Assembly (NCBI RefSeq): GCF_000014005.1
Contig: NC_008009.1
Span: 1,240,001 to 1,304,000, forward strand
Reading direction: 5' to 3'
DNA: 64,000 bases
From: Candidatus Koribacter versatilis Ellin345
GTDB lineage: Bacteria; Acidobacteriota; Terriglobia; Terriglobales; Acidobacteriaceae
Positions 1 to 8,415 of the stretch are shown here, in pieces (the stretch's first letter is position 1; the number at the start of each line of letters is the position of its first letter). Below the pieces are notes generated by a model. That model had not been told where the DNA came from. It saw nothing but the letters and a program-made list of their open reading frames with translations, and ran no database searches. Both the position numbers and the translations under genes were made by a program.

Positions 1-261
1 CGCATACGCCTCGGCCGCAGCCGGATCAATGTTGTCCGAATAGAACCCGAGCTGGTCGTAAATCTTCCGCTTCTTTGGATCGCTCAGGACTTCGTTCGCC
101 TCGGAGATTTCCTTGAACTTGTCTTCGGCCTTCTTGTCCCCGGGGTTCACGTCCGGGTGATATTTGCGCGCAAGTTTGCGGAACGCCTTGCGGATCTCCT
201 CCGCCGAAGCATTCTTCTTAACCCCTAACGCGCCGTAATAATCTTTGGTCTGTGTTGCCAT
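1..261 (-). CDS. dnaJ: Chaperone DnaJ, N-terminal part (runs off left edge)
   Basis: Only the first 87 codons lie in the window. They encode a typical J-domain: the start reads [14 protein letters not shown], a basic helix follows, and the HPD tripeptide needed to stimulate DnaK ATPase is at residues 35-37. The rest of the J-domain ([21 protein letters not shown]) is also present. DnaJ delivers unfolded clients to DnaK in the cytoplasm, and dnaK lies 2.6 kb upstream on the same strand. No Shine-Dalgarno sequence is obvious before the ATG. The Gly/Phe, zinc-finger and C-terminal domains are outside the window, so a shorter J-domain protein such as CbpA cannot be excluded. Confidence 0.9.
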   Translation of the reverse strand, partial: MATQTKDYYGALGVKKNASAEEIRKAFRKLARKYHPDVNPGDKKAEDKFKEISEANEVLSDPKKRKIYDQLGFYSDNIDPAAAEAYA

Positions 262-335
262 TAGTTAACCGATTCTACTGCTCTGTTCCAAATACTTTGT
301 GATTAGCGCCAATTGCCAATGCCACCGCACTCTCC

Positions 336-376
336 TGTCATTGCGAGGAGGACGTTAGTCCGACGTGGCAATCTGC
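336..376. repeat. Dispersed TCATTGCGAG...GTGGCAATC repeat, one copy
   Basis: The 159-bp gap between the PIN gene and dnaJ holds TGTCATTGCGAGGAG followed about 15 bp later by CGACGTGGCAATC. The same two cores recur near 25712-25873 and 35241-35280, always between genes. Nothing else is recognised in this gap. Confidence 0.6.
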
Positions 377-420
377 TCCCAATCCAAGCTCTCCGGGATG
401 AAAAGGAGGCAGCAACGCGT

Positions 421-1695
421 CTAATCGCATAGATCGACCTTCATGTTTAACTGGCCTTCGAACGGCTTCGGGTAATTGGCAGCCACAATTCGGTATTTGA
501 ACCCAAACGAGCGCACAGAGGTTATCCTCGGAAAGTGCACGTGGACGGTTGGCAGGGCCTCCTTCATGGTGTGTTTTAGTCGAGCAACCACGAAGTGTAC
601 AGAGGAGGACGCCCCTCTCTGAATCTCGACTAATCGCGCATTCGAGGGTTCGTCTTCCGGTTCTTGGGCGACTTTGGAGTCAAAGAAACCGGCGGTTGCT
701 GGATGCCGTCTTTCGCCAGGATGCTGAGGAGGATCCGGCTCGACCGGTGGCTCTAGGAAATCCTCATCAGAAAGCAAATCCAGATCCTCCGGGAAGTCCA
801 ACCAAACATCGATATCGTCTGCAGGAATGCCGCCATCGTTTCGAAGCACAAGTGAAATGGATCTCGTTCGCTCGTTCCAATTCTCTGATTCGACTTCCTC
901 AATCAAGAACTTCTCGTAAGCTTTAAAAAACTCGTTTAACTCGCCGTTGTACCTCCTGCAGATCTCTGGACCGCCCTGGAAATACGCGTAGCCCGTTGGG
1001 CCGAGAGTGGGCGCAAGATAAGGGTATTGCTTCTTGAGTTGCCCAATCTCTTCCGACAATTCATTGAGCGTTAGTTGCTTCTCCGCTCGGCTGATCCGAG
1101 TACTCCGAAATAGGTCACCGTCTTCGAACATAAGCGTCAGCTTAGGGCTGCGAGCGGTAAACGCTTGAAGTTGAGATTCCAGCTCTGCGATGCGCTTTTC
1201 TTCCGGTTCCAATTCTTGGGGTATCCGCAAGGACTCATCCATCGCTAGCATTTTCACGTTGATCTTGGACTTACCTTTGATCGTGAGCCCAAGGTCAGCT
1301 GAGGTTACGAGGACGCGATCACTCGGTAAAGTGTGGTCAAGTGCGTACTCGATAGCAGACGCGAGCAGACGATCGTCGGGGATGTCACTCGAAAGCCGGT
1401 GCTCCGCGAAGTTGATCAGAGGTTCATTTGGCAAGAACAGAATGTCCGTCCCGGTCCTCACCGTGGGGGTTCCTCCCAGGCGCTCGTATGTACTGAGAAG
1501 TCTGATCGCCGTTGCTGCACGCTGCTTTAGCCGAGGCCGGTTTGCACCATCCTTGTGACGATTTAGCTCGCCAATCGTAACTGGCGAAATCACTAGAGTC
1601 ACAGAATCGCAGTCCGCCAGACGAGGCCAGTCGATGTCGGTAATCGGAGGGAAATGCTCAAAGATGTTAGTGTCAAGAAATACGAACTTATGCAT
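421..1695 (-). CDS. Large PIN-domain protein with C-terminal extension
   Basis: The first ~145 residues match a PIN ribonuclease fold. FLDTNIF carries Asp8, TIGEL carries Glu43, PDDRLLASA carries Asp107/108 and VTSADLGL carries Asp134, which is the expected four-acid metal site. A short charged coiled-coil-like segment follows (about 160-178). The ~250-residue C-terminal extension is not recognised. At 424 residues it is about three times the length of a VapC toxin, so it is not a standard toxin, and no antitoxin-like gene adjoins it. It sits between dnaK and dnaJ, 9 bp downstream of a 62-codon gene. Its base composition looks lower in GC than its neighbours by eye, which suggests acquisition. 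RNA cleavage is an inference from the fold. Confidence 0.65.
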   Translation of the reverse strand: MHKFVFLDTNIFEHFPPITDIDWPRLADCDSVTLVISPVTIGELNRHKDGANRPRLKQRAATAIRLLSTYERLGGTPTVRTGTDILFLPNEPLINFAEHRLSSDIPDDRLLASAIEYALDHTLPSDRVLVTSADLGLTIKGKSKINVKMLAMDESLRIPQELEPEEKRIAELESQLQAFTARSPKLTLMFEDGDLFRSTRISRAEKQLTLNELSEEIGQLKKQYPYLAPTLGPTGYAYFQGGPEICRRYNGELNEFFKAYEKFLIEEVESENWNERTRSISLVLRNDGGIPADDIDVWLDFPEDLDLLSDEDFLEPPVEPDPPQHPGERRHPATAGFFDSKVAQEPEDEPSNARLVEIQRGASSSVHFVVARLKHTMKEALPTVHVHFPRITSVRSFGFKYRIVAANYPKPFEGQLNMKVDLCD

Positions 1696-1704
1696 CTCTC
1701 CCGC

Positions 1705-1893
1705 CTAATTCACTTTCTTCGTTCTCTCCGGCGCATCCTCATCACCGCCGATTGGCGCAATGAACATCGGTCCATCGTCGTGCACAATCTTCATTCGCTC
1801 AAAGTCCTCGCCATCCTTTTCGAACAGCGCGAAGCTGCCCTCACCCGGCAAGAACGTCAATACATACGCCTGACCATTCACTTCGAAATTCAT
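1705..1893 (-). CDS. Small acidic conserved-looking protein, 62 aa
   Basis: The start MNFEVNGQAYVL is chosen because an AGGAG-type ribosome site lies just upstream of this ATG; the longer reading frame adds low-complexity residues that overlap the upstream methyltransferase gene. The product begins with an apparent beta-hairpin (NGQAYVLTF, GSFALFEKDG) and ends in an acidic/charged tail. It has no signal peptide and no known motif that I recognise. It lies 19 bp after the methyltransferase stop and 9 bp before the PIN gene, so it is probably co-transcribed with both. Function unknown. Confidence 0.6.
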   Translation of the reverse strand: MNFEVNGQAYVLTFLPGEGSFALFEKDGEDFERMKIVHDDGPMFIAPIGGDEDAPERTKKVN

Positions 1894-1912
1894 CCTCGTT
1901 ACTCCTGACCCC

Positions 1913-2875
1913 TTATACCGCTGCCCGTTCGGACAGGTTCCATAACATCGGCTGTCCCAGCGGCGCCGCACCAATTCTGTAAATCCCGCTCGACAGCACA
2001 TTCCATCCCGCGCGACGCATCATCTCGTTCAGCGCCTTCAGCGAGAAGTAGTTCACGTGCTCGTGCATTACGCGCAGCCATCCGCCATGCATCAGCGACT
2101 TCGCCACCTTCGGCCGCGTCACGCCCAGCACACCAAACTGCACCACCCGACGCGCCACCATCGGCGCGCTCAGCGAACTCTCCAGCGGCACATCGTGAAG
2201 CACCAGCGTGTTCGGCGCAGCGATGGCGTTGATCCGCGCCATCAGTTCCAGCGGAAACCCAACATGCTCCAGCAAGTTGCTGGTTACGATCACGTCGAAC
2301 CCACGCTGCTTGCACTCTTCTTCCGATCGCAGCGCGGTCACGCCCGCCACCGGCTCCACGCCGGAGATGTCGTACACAAACCGCTCCGCATCCGGAAACA
2401 GCTTGTCCACCAGTTCTCCGCGATCCCCGCCAAAATCCAGGACACTCGCGACCTTCCGCCCCGTCAGCGCCTGCTTCACCACCGGCCCTAACGCTCCGGT
2501 TCGCCCAGTCCAGCGCTTCTCATCGGCGAGGCCTTTGTTGAACGCCTCGCTATACCACGGTTCTGTTTCCTGCCGCGATTTCTGATACTCACTCTCGCGA
2601 TAGTCGTGGTAGAGCTTCATCTCTTCTGTCAGTTCGAGCCGCGGGTTGTAGAACTCGAAATCGCAATTCGCGCAATGACTGAGTTCCACCGGAAACGTCT
2701 CTCGTTGCCAGATGCGCCGGGCCAAGAACGGCGCGACCATCGCTCGCTTACCTGCCGAGACCGCCGCCCCGCAGATGACACACTCGCTGACCTTGATCAA
2801 TTCACCCCGCCCAAGTCGCCCAATATTCGAAAGGGAGCAGACGGCGAATATCTCAGCCTGCTCCCAATTCGTCAA
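1913..2875 (-). CDS. Class I SAM-dependent methyltransferase with N-terminal zinc-binding cysteines
   Basis: Two CxxC pairs (Cys32/35 and Cys68/71) form a probable zinc knuckle before the catalytic part. The SAM-binding glycine motif is [10 protein letters not shown] at about 145-154. [10 protein letters not shown] matches the post-II motif of the Methyltransf_23 group, and a hydrophobic strand HDVPLE follows. Members with this layout often modify sugars or small molecules, but the substrate cannot be read here. It begins 24 bp after dnaK and probably reads through from that promoter. The true start could be further downstream, closer to the first CxxC, since no strong ribosome site marks the annotated ATG. 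Confidence 0.75.
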   Translation of the reverse strand: MTNWEQAEIFAVCSLSNIGRLGRGELIKVSECVICGAAVSAGKRAMVAPFLARRIWQRETFPVELSHCANCDFEFYNPRLELTEEMKLYHDYRESEYQKSRQETEPWYSEAFNKGLADEKRWTGRTGALGPVVKQALTGRKVASVLDFGGDRGELVDKLFPDAERFVYDISGVEPVAGVTALRSEEECKQRGFDVIVTSNLLEHVGFPLELMARINAIAAPNTLVLHDVPLESSLSAPMVARRVVQFGVLGVTRPKVAKSLMHGGWLRVMHEHVNYFSLKALNEMMRRAGWNVLSSGIYRIGAAPLGQPMLWNLSERAAV

Positions 2876-2899
2876 AACACGTTGGTACTGCGCGGACGC

Positions 2900-4834
2900 T
2901 TATTTCTTCTCGTCCACGTCCACGTACTCAGCGTCGATCACACCTTCGTCCTTCTTCGGCTCAGCCTGCGCCTGCTGCGCGCCGCCCGCCGCTTCCGGAC
3001 CAGGACCAGCTCCGGGAGCTCCTGCCCCTGGAGCAGCCTGCTTGTACATCGCCTCGGCCAGCTTGTGCGAAGCCGCCGTGAGCCGCTCGCGCGCCGCGTT
3101 CATCTGCTTTGCGTCGTTGGTCTCCAGCGCCTTCTTCGAATCGGCCAGCGCGTTCTCCACGTCGCCGCGTTCGCTTGGGCTGATCTTGTCCCCATTCTCT
3201 TTCAGCATCTTTTCGATCTGGTACACCATGCCGTCGAGTTGGTTGCGGGCCTCGATCTCTTCCTTCTTGGCTTTGTCTTCCGCGGCGTGCGCATCCGCTT
3301 CTTTCGCCATGCGCTCCACTTCTTCCTTGCTCAAGCCGGAAGACGACGTAATCGTGATCTTCTGGTCCTTGCCGGTGGCATTGTCCTTCGCCGTCACGTT
3401 CAGAATGCCGTTCGCATCAATGTCGAACGTCACTTCGATCTGTGGCACGCCACGCGGAGCCGGCGGCAAACCGGTCAGGTGGAACTTGCCCAGCGTGCGG
3501 TTCTGCCCCGCCATCGGACGCTCGCCCTGCAGCACGTGGATCTCAACCGAGTTCTGGTTGTCAGCTGCGGTCGAGAACGTTTCCGTCTTCTTGGTCGGAA
3601 TCGTCGTGTTACGCGGAATCATCGGCGTCGCCACTCCACCCAGCGTCTCAATCGAGAGCGTCAGCGGAGTCACGTCGAGCAGGAGCAGGTCTTTCACCTC
3701 GCCCTTGAGCACGCCACCCTGGATCGCCGCGCCAATCGCCACGACTTCATCCGGGTTCACGCCACGGTGCGGCTCGCGCCCGAAGAATTCCTTCACTACC
3801 TGCTGAATCCGCGGCATACGCGTCTGACCGCCGACCAGCACTACTTCATCGATCTTGCTGGCGTCAATGCCGGCGTCTTTCAACGCCTGCCGGCACGGCT
3901 CAATCGAACGATCGACCAGGTCGCGCACCATCTCTTCCAGCTTCGAACGGGTCAGCCGCTCTACCAGGTGCTTTGGGCCACTCGCATCGGCGGTGATAAA
4001 CGGCAGGTTGATCTCCGTCTCCATCGTCGTCGAGAGCTCGATCTTGGCGCGCTCCGCACCGTCACGCAGACGCTGCAGCGCCATCTCGTTGCCCTTCGCC
4101 CGCAGATCCAGGCCTTCCTTCTTCTTGAACTCGTCAATCAGCCACTCGACAATGCGCTGGTCGATGTTGTCGCCGCCAAGATGCGTATCGCCATTGGTCG
4201 ACTTCACTTCGATTACGCCTTCGCCCACTTCCAGGATCGAAATATCGAAGGTGCCGCCGCCGAAGTCGTACACGGCGATGGTTTCGTCCTTCTTCTTGTC
4301 GAGCCCGTAGGCCAGCGCAGCCGCCGTCGGTTCGTTGATGATGCGCTTTACGTCGAGACCGGCAATCTTGCCCGCATCCTTGGTCGCCTGCCGCTGCGCG
4401 TCATTGAAGTATGCAGGCACCGTGATCACGGCTTCCGTGACCGTCTCGCCGAGATAGTCTTCCGCCGCCTTCTTCAGCTTTTGCAGGATGTACGCCGAGA
4501 TCTCGGCCGGGCTGTATTCCTTGCCCTGCGCCAGCACCGCCACGTGGTCGCCCGCCTGCTGTACCTTGTAGGGCACCATCTTCATCTCTTCATTGACTTC
4601 GTTGTACCGACGTCCCATGAAGCGCTTTATCGAGAAAATCGTGTTCTCAGGGTTGGTAATCGCCTGGCGTTTCGCCACCTGTCCCACCAACCGCTCGCCG
4701 GTCTTCGTGAAGCCAACAACTGAAGGCGTAGTCCGGCCCCCTTCTTCATTGGGGATAACCTTCGGTTCCCCACCTTCCATCACGGCCACCACGGAGTTCG
4801 TAGTGCCGAGGTCAATTCCAATAATCTTCGCCAT
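2900..4834 (-). CDS. dnaK: Chaperone DnaK (Hsp70)
   Basis: This is a full-length Hsp70 of 644 residues. The phosphate-1 loop is [10 protein letters not shown] at the N-terminus, [11 protein letters not shown] and the second phosphate loop [13 protein letters not shown] follow, and the substrate-binding domain starts after [18 protein letters not shown]. The C-terminus is a Gly/Pro/Ala-rich linker ending in an acidic EYVDVDEKK tail, equivalent to the EEVD-like tail of bacterial DnaK. It folds nascent and stress-damaged proteins with DnaJ and GrpE. It is the first gene of a minus-strand run (methyltransferase, small protein, PIN protein, dnaJ). A near-consensus sigma-70 promoter with a HAIR-like inverted repeat lies about 85 bp upstream. 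A GGGAGG ribosome site precedes the ATG. Confidence 0.98.
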   Translation of the reverse strand: MAKIIGIDLGTTNSVVAVMEGGEPKVIPNEEGGRTTPSVVGFTKTGERLVGQVAKRQAITNPENTIFSIKRFMGRRYNEVNEEMKMVPYKVQQAGDHVAVLAQGKEYSPAEISAYILQKLKKAAEDYLGETVTEAVITVPAYFNDAQRQATKDAGKIAGLDVKRIINEPTAAALAYGLDKKKDETIAVYDFGGGTFDISILEVGEGVIEVKSTNGDTHLGGDNIDQRIVEWLIDEFKKKEGLDLRAKGNEMALQRLRDGAERAKIELSTTMETEINLPFITADASGPKHLVERLTRSKLEEMVRDLVDRSIEPCRQALKDAGIDASKIDEVVLVGGQTRMPRIQQVVKEFFGREPHRGVNPDEVVAIGAAIQGGVLKGEVKDLLLLDVTPLTLSIETLGGVATPMIPRNTTIPTKKTETFSTAADNQNSVEIHVLQGERPMAGQNRTLGKFHLTGLPPAPRGVPQIEVTFDIDANGILNVTAKDNATGKDQKITITSSSGLSKEEVERMAKEADAHAAEDKAKKEEIEARNQLDGMVYQIEKMLKENGDKISPSERGDVENALADSKKALETNDAKQMNAARERLTAASHKLAEAMYKQAAPGAGAPGAGPGPEAAGGAQQAQAEPKKDEGVIDAEYVDVDEKK

Positions 4835-4918
4835 CGGAGCCTTAGCCTCCCTAAAAATTGCCAGAAACTCTTGTCTTTGAGCTTGTTAGACCATCAACTC
4901 TGGCCTGATAACAGAGTT

Positions 4919-4947
4919 ATTATCAGACTTGAGTGAGTTACTGTCAA
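4919..4947 (-). promoter_or_regulatory. dnaK sigma-70-type promoter
   Basis: On the minus strand TTGACA (4947-4942) and GATAAT (4924-4919) are separated by exactly 17 bp, giving a near-consensus housekeeping promoter upstream of dnaK. The predicted leader is about 75-80 nt. No CIRCE element was seen. Confidence 0.75.
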
Positions 4948-4948
4948 G
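4928..4948. promoter_or_regulatory. HAIR-like inverted repeat over the dnaK -35 region
   Basis: CTTGAGT-N7-TGTCAAG overlaps the -35 hexamer. The HspR operator known from actinobacteria is CTTGAGT-N7-ACTCAAG; here one arm is perfect, the spacing is identical and the other arm matches 5 of 7. Repression by an HspR-like MerR protein is inferred. No hspR gene is in the window, though it could lie beyond dnaJ. Confidence 0.55.
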
Positions 4949-5076
4949 TTATTGGATGAGCCGAGAGGAGCGTTGGTTGCGGAGAAATGTGGCTTTGTTT
5001 GCAATGGGATGCAGGCCATCAACTCCAGCCCTCTTTATCCTTCGCTGTGCTTCTGAGCCGCGCATTGGCGTCGGAT

Positions 5077-5101
5077 GGTGCCCCAGCCCGCAAGGGCTGG
5101 G
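5077..5101 (-). repeat. Variable-stem hairpin with GGGGCACC tail (copy A)
   Basis: CCCAGCCC-GCAA-GGGCTGGG is a perfect 8-bp stem with a GNRA-type loop, and on the minus strand it is followed by GGGGCACC. Related elements sit near 32660, 33611 and 49267. The rest of the 4950-5282 gap shows no gene that I can support. Confidence 0.5.
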
Positions 5102-5282
5102 TATGGATCTCCACTCTCCCGAACCCCCGCCAGTGGCGGCACCCATTCGCCGCGACCGTCACGCGATTGACGAATTTAAAGCTCGAATTCCCTTAGTAGT
5201 CTCAATCTAGGAACACAGCTATTTTTCGGATGGCAAATTTAGGCTGCCCCGATACACTGCACTTTTTCGGAGTTCTGGATTC

Positions 5283-8042
5283 ATGGGTCTTCGTCGTCTC
5301 GTCGCTTTCCTTCTGCTTTCCACAGCCTCGCTTTTCTCCCAAACCGCCCCGGTCTGCACTCTTCCGGCGATCCAGGTAAAGTCCGCGCCCGGCAACATCT
5401 TCACCGAGGCTCAGGAGAACCAGCTTGGTGACGTCGTCGTTGACCAGTCGCTCCCGTATATCACCATCATTCACGACGAAACACTCGCCAGGCCCTTGCG
5501 CGAAATTGGTGCCAAGCTCATTGCCCAGCTTCCCACGACGATGACGTATCACTTCGATGTCATCGAGCTCGATGAAGCCAATGCCTTCAGCTTGCCCGGC
5601 GGACACATCTATGTTTCGCGCAAGCTGATTGCGCTGACGCAGACGGAGGACGAACTCGCCGCCGTCCTCGCCCACGAACTCGGCCATGAGGTCACGCATC
5701 AGGGAGCCGCGACCTTCTCCCGCCTTTTTGCAACCTTGCTTGGCGTTCACCAGGTCACTACCGCCGACGACATCCGGCACCGCTATAACCAAATGCTCGA
5801 CCTGCAAGCGTCCAAAAAGGTAAAGCTCAGCAAGGAAGAAGACGATCAGCTCGATGCCGACGCTGTCGCCATCCAAGCCCTCGCCCGTGCCGGTTATAGC
5901 GCCTCGGCTTTTGCGTCCATGTTTGACCGCGTCGCCGAAACCCATGGCGGGAAGAGCAGCTTCTTCGCGGATCTCTTCGGCATGACCAAGCCCAACACCG
6001 CGCGCTTCCGCAAAATCCAGAAGACGATCGCCACCCTGCCGACAGAATGTTCAACCCAGCGCGCGACCGGCGACTCCTTCGCGAAATGGCGTACCAGCAT
6101 CATCGAGTACGATCCCACCGCAGCGGCCGAGGCCCATGCTCCGGGTTTGCTCTGGCAAAAGAAGCTCACGCCCGCATTGCGTCCCGGTGTGAAAGAGATC
6201 CAGTACAGTAGCGATGGCCGTTACCTCCTCATCCAGGACAGCGGCGCCATTCACGTCGCAACCCGAGATCCGCTGAAAGAAGTTTTCCAGATTCCTGCCC
6301 AGCGCGCCTATCCCGCCAAGTTCTCTCTTGATGGCCAGCGCATCAGCTTTTACATGGGCAACGGCGAGCCCCGCATCGAGGTGTGGAGCGTCGCCGACCA
6401 GAAGCGCGTAGAGGTGCATGAACTCCACGTGAAGCAGCGCGAGTGTCCGCAGTCGGAACTCTCGGCCGATGGCAAGGTTTTCGCATGTATCCAGGCGCGC
6501 GAAGTCAGCGACGGCGTTTATTTCGACCTCGTTCTCTACGACGTTTCAAACGGCGCGGAGCTGCTGCGCTTCCCGAAGATCCGCGACGCCACCGGCTGGA
6601 ACGCTTACGTCCTGCTGCGTCAGTACACAGCGGTCGTCAATCGCCACGGTTCCTTCGAGCTGGTTTCCATGCATTTCTCGCCAGATGGTCACTGGCTGGT
6701 CGCGGCGTTCCTGAACCGCATGGTGGCCTTCGATCTGACCCAGAGAACGAAAGTTGAGTTCCCGCCGCAGATCGCAAAACTGCTCGGTAATAGCTTCGTC
6801 TTTCTATCCCCGGACCGTGTGTTGGTGTCGAAGTTCGTCGGCGCATCCAGTGCCGATGTCCGCAGCTTCCCCGGCGGCGACCTCATCAAGCCCGACATCC
6901 TTATTGGTGCTGGCTGGGTCCGTCCCACCGAGGACCCCAACCATGTCCTCGTTGGTCCGCTCGACGACTACCCGCTCGGCATCGTTGACATCAACACCAA
7001 CAAGGTCGCGCTTCGTCTCAAAGGCCGCAGCGCCAACGTCTGGAAGGACGAGTTCGCGATGGAAAGGACGGGCGGCGACCTCTCGGTCAACAACCTCCCC
7101 GATGCCAAAGAGAAAGCGCTCCTCCATCTTTCCGACAGCCAGCTCGGCAGCGTCGATCTCGGCGTGATCTCCGGCGACCTTTCCTGGATTGCCTACACCG
7201 AAGGCGCCCGCGGCGGCGTGTGGAACCTGGCAACCGGCGAGCGTGCTTACCATCTGCGCGATTTCAACGGCGCGTATTTCGCAGGCGATACCGTCCACGC
7301 GGACATGCCGAAATTCGAGAAGAGCCCGCGCGTCATCGCCCACATGAAGCTGCCCGGCTCCGCCGTCACTACCAACGAGTTACCAGGCGACGATCACTTC
7401 CTTCAGTACGGGCCGATCGTGCTCGCATTCCGCTCCGGTAAAATCGGTCGCCACCCGAAGGACGAATGGTACGACTCGGAAGTCACGCAAGTCCGTGGCC
7501 TCGACGTCGCCACCCTCAAAGAGCTCTGGACCGAGCCCATCGCGAAACGTGCCGACGCCTTCCACGTGCACTCCACCGGCGATACCTTCGTCATTGAACG
7601 CGACGAGAAAGATGTCGTGAACCTCGAGTTCCAGCAGCTATCCACCGGAAAGCCGCTCGCGAAGCTCGCCATTAAAACCAACAAACATTCCTTCAATGTG
7701 ATCGACGCCGTCATCGCCGGTGACTACCTCATCGTGGCGGACGATCAGTCTCGTTCGACCATTTACAAAACCAGTGGCGAAGAGGTGGCGCGCGTCTTCG
7801 GCGGATACATCATGCCCTCGGCGAAAGCCGGCGTCCTCGCCGTGCAATCCGAAGAGCAGGGCGTCTTCCTCTACGAACTGGCAACGGGCAAAAAGATCGA
7901 CACCCTCCAGCTCGGCCGCCCCATCGTGTATTACAACTTCGACTCGACCGGAGAAAAACTCTTCGTCCTCACCTCCGACCAGGTGGCCTACGCCTTCGAC
8001 GTCGAGAAGCTGAAAACCAGCGCGACCACCGGCGCGAACTGA
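5283..8042 (+). CDS. Secreted M48-family zinc metalloprotease with WD40-like C-terminal region
   Basis: An N-terminal signal peptide (MGLRRLVAFLLLSTASLFS) is followed by a gluzincin M48 domain. The motif LAHELGHEVTHQ places the zinc site HELGH at 131-135, and QLDADAVAI supplies the downstream acidic ligand region. From about residue 290 to the C-terminus (919) the protein has repeated blocks such as YSSDGRYLLIQDSG, LSADGKVFACI and FSPDGHWLVAAF, typical of beta-propeller repeats. Related M48 proteins of the BepA/YfgC type act in envelope quality control, usually with TPRs; here the TPRs are replaced by the propeller. The gene is monocistronic. A weak CGGAG site lies 10 bp before the ATG. Confidence 0.85.
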   Translation: MGLRRLVAFLLLSTASLFSQTAPVCTLPAIQVKSAPGNIFTEAQENQLGDVVVDQSLPYITIIHDETLARPLREIGAKLIAQLPTTMTYHFDVIELDEANAFSLPGGHIYVSRKLIALTQTEDELAAVLAHELGHEVTHQGAATFSRLFATLLGVHQVTTADDIRHRYNQMLDLQASKKVKLSKEEDDQLDADAVAIQALARAGYSASAFASMFDRVAETHGGKSSFFADLFGMTKPNTARFRKIQKTIATLPTECSTQRATGDSFAKWRTSIIEYDPTAAAEAHAPGLLWQKKLTPALRPGVKEIQYSSDGRYLLIQDSGAIHVATRDPLKEVFQIPAQRAYPAKFSLDGQRISFYMGNGEPRIEVWSVADQKRVEVHELHVKQRECPQSELSADGKVFACIQAREVSDGVYFDLVLYDVSNGAELLRFPKIRDATGWNAYVLLRQYTAVVNRHGSFELVSMHFSPDGHWLVAAFLNRMVAFDLTQRTKVEFPPQIAKLLGNSFVFLSPDRVLVSKFVGASSADVRSFPGGDLIKPDILIGAGWVRPTEDPNHVLVGPLDDYPLGIVDINTNKVALRLKGRSANVWKDEFAMERTGGDLSVNNLPDAKEKALLHLSDSQLGSVDLGVISGDLSWIAYTEGARGGVWNLATGERAYHLRDFNGAYFAGDTVHADMPKFEKSPRVIAHMKLPGSAVTTNELPGDDHFLQYGPIVLAFRSGKIGRHPKDEWYDSEVTQVRGLDVATLKELWTEPIAKRADAFHVHSTGDTFVIERDEKDVVNLEFQQLSTGKPLAKLAIKTNKHSFNVIDAVIAGDYLIVADDQSRSTIYKTSGEEVARVFGGYIMPSAKAGVLAVQSEEQGVFLYELATGKKIDTLQLGRPIVYYNFDSTGEKLFVLTSDQVAYAFDVEKLKTSATTGAN

Positions 8043-8062
8043 GGGCGTTGTATCCTTGCTCG

Positions 8063-8228
8063 GTGCCGGAACTCCCCGACATCACCGCCTATCTCACCGC
8101 GCTCGAACCGCGTGTCGTCGGCAAAACGCTCCACCGCGTTCGCATCACCAGCGCATTCCTGCTGCACACGATTGATCCCACCGCTTGAGGCCGTGGAAGG
8201 GAAGCGCGTCCTCGCGCTGCGAGGTATC
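8063..8228 (+). pseudogene. Broken 5' copy of the Fpg/MutM-type glycosylase gene
   Basis: From GTGCCGGAACTCCCCGACAT onward this stretch is very similar to the first ~165 bp of the intact glycosylase gene at 10915. An extra C near 8179 shifts the frame, so the open part ends at a TGA after 41 codons (MPELPDITAYLTALEP...). Similarity then continues out of frame (GCCGTGGAAGGGAAGCGCGT) to about 8228 and stops. It is a truncated duplicate rather than a functional gene. The remaining ~190 bp before the permease gene contain no recognised feature. Confidence 0.85.
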
Positions 8229-8415
8229 GGAGCAGACCGCCGGCAACTAGACGCGCTGAAATCTACCCCCTTTCGCAAGCCCCCGACACCACCAGTCCGC
8301 ATTTTTCCTGTCCGGAATGCGATCGTCCGAGTCCAATTCCGGACAGCCGCGTTTCACACTAGTTCTGTAGTTTCAATGTTTTACCTTTGGCGATTTTGGT
8401 GCTCTGATAGGCAAT

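Noticed and set aside
1913-2315. Alternative minus-strand frame within the methyltransferase
   Set aside because: It shares the strand but not the frame of a gene with clear SAM motifs, and its translation is low complexity.
2606-4723. Long open frame antisense to dnaK (about 700 codons)
   Set aside because: It mirrors the codon structure of dnaK, has no ribosome site, and its translation is rich in Arg/His/Leu, as expected of an antisense shadow of a GC-rich gene.
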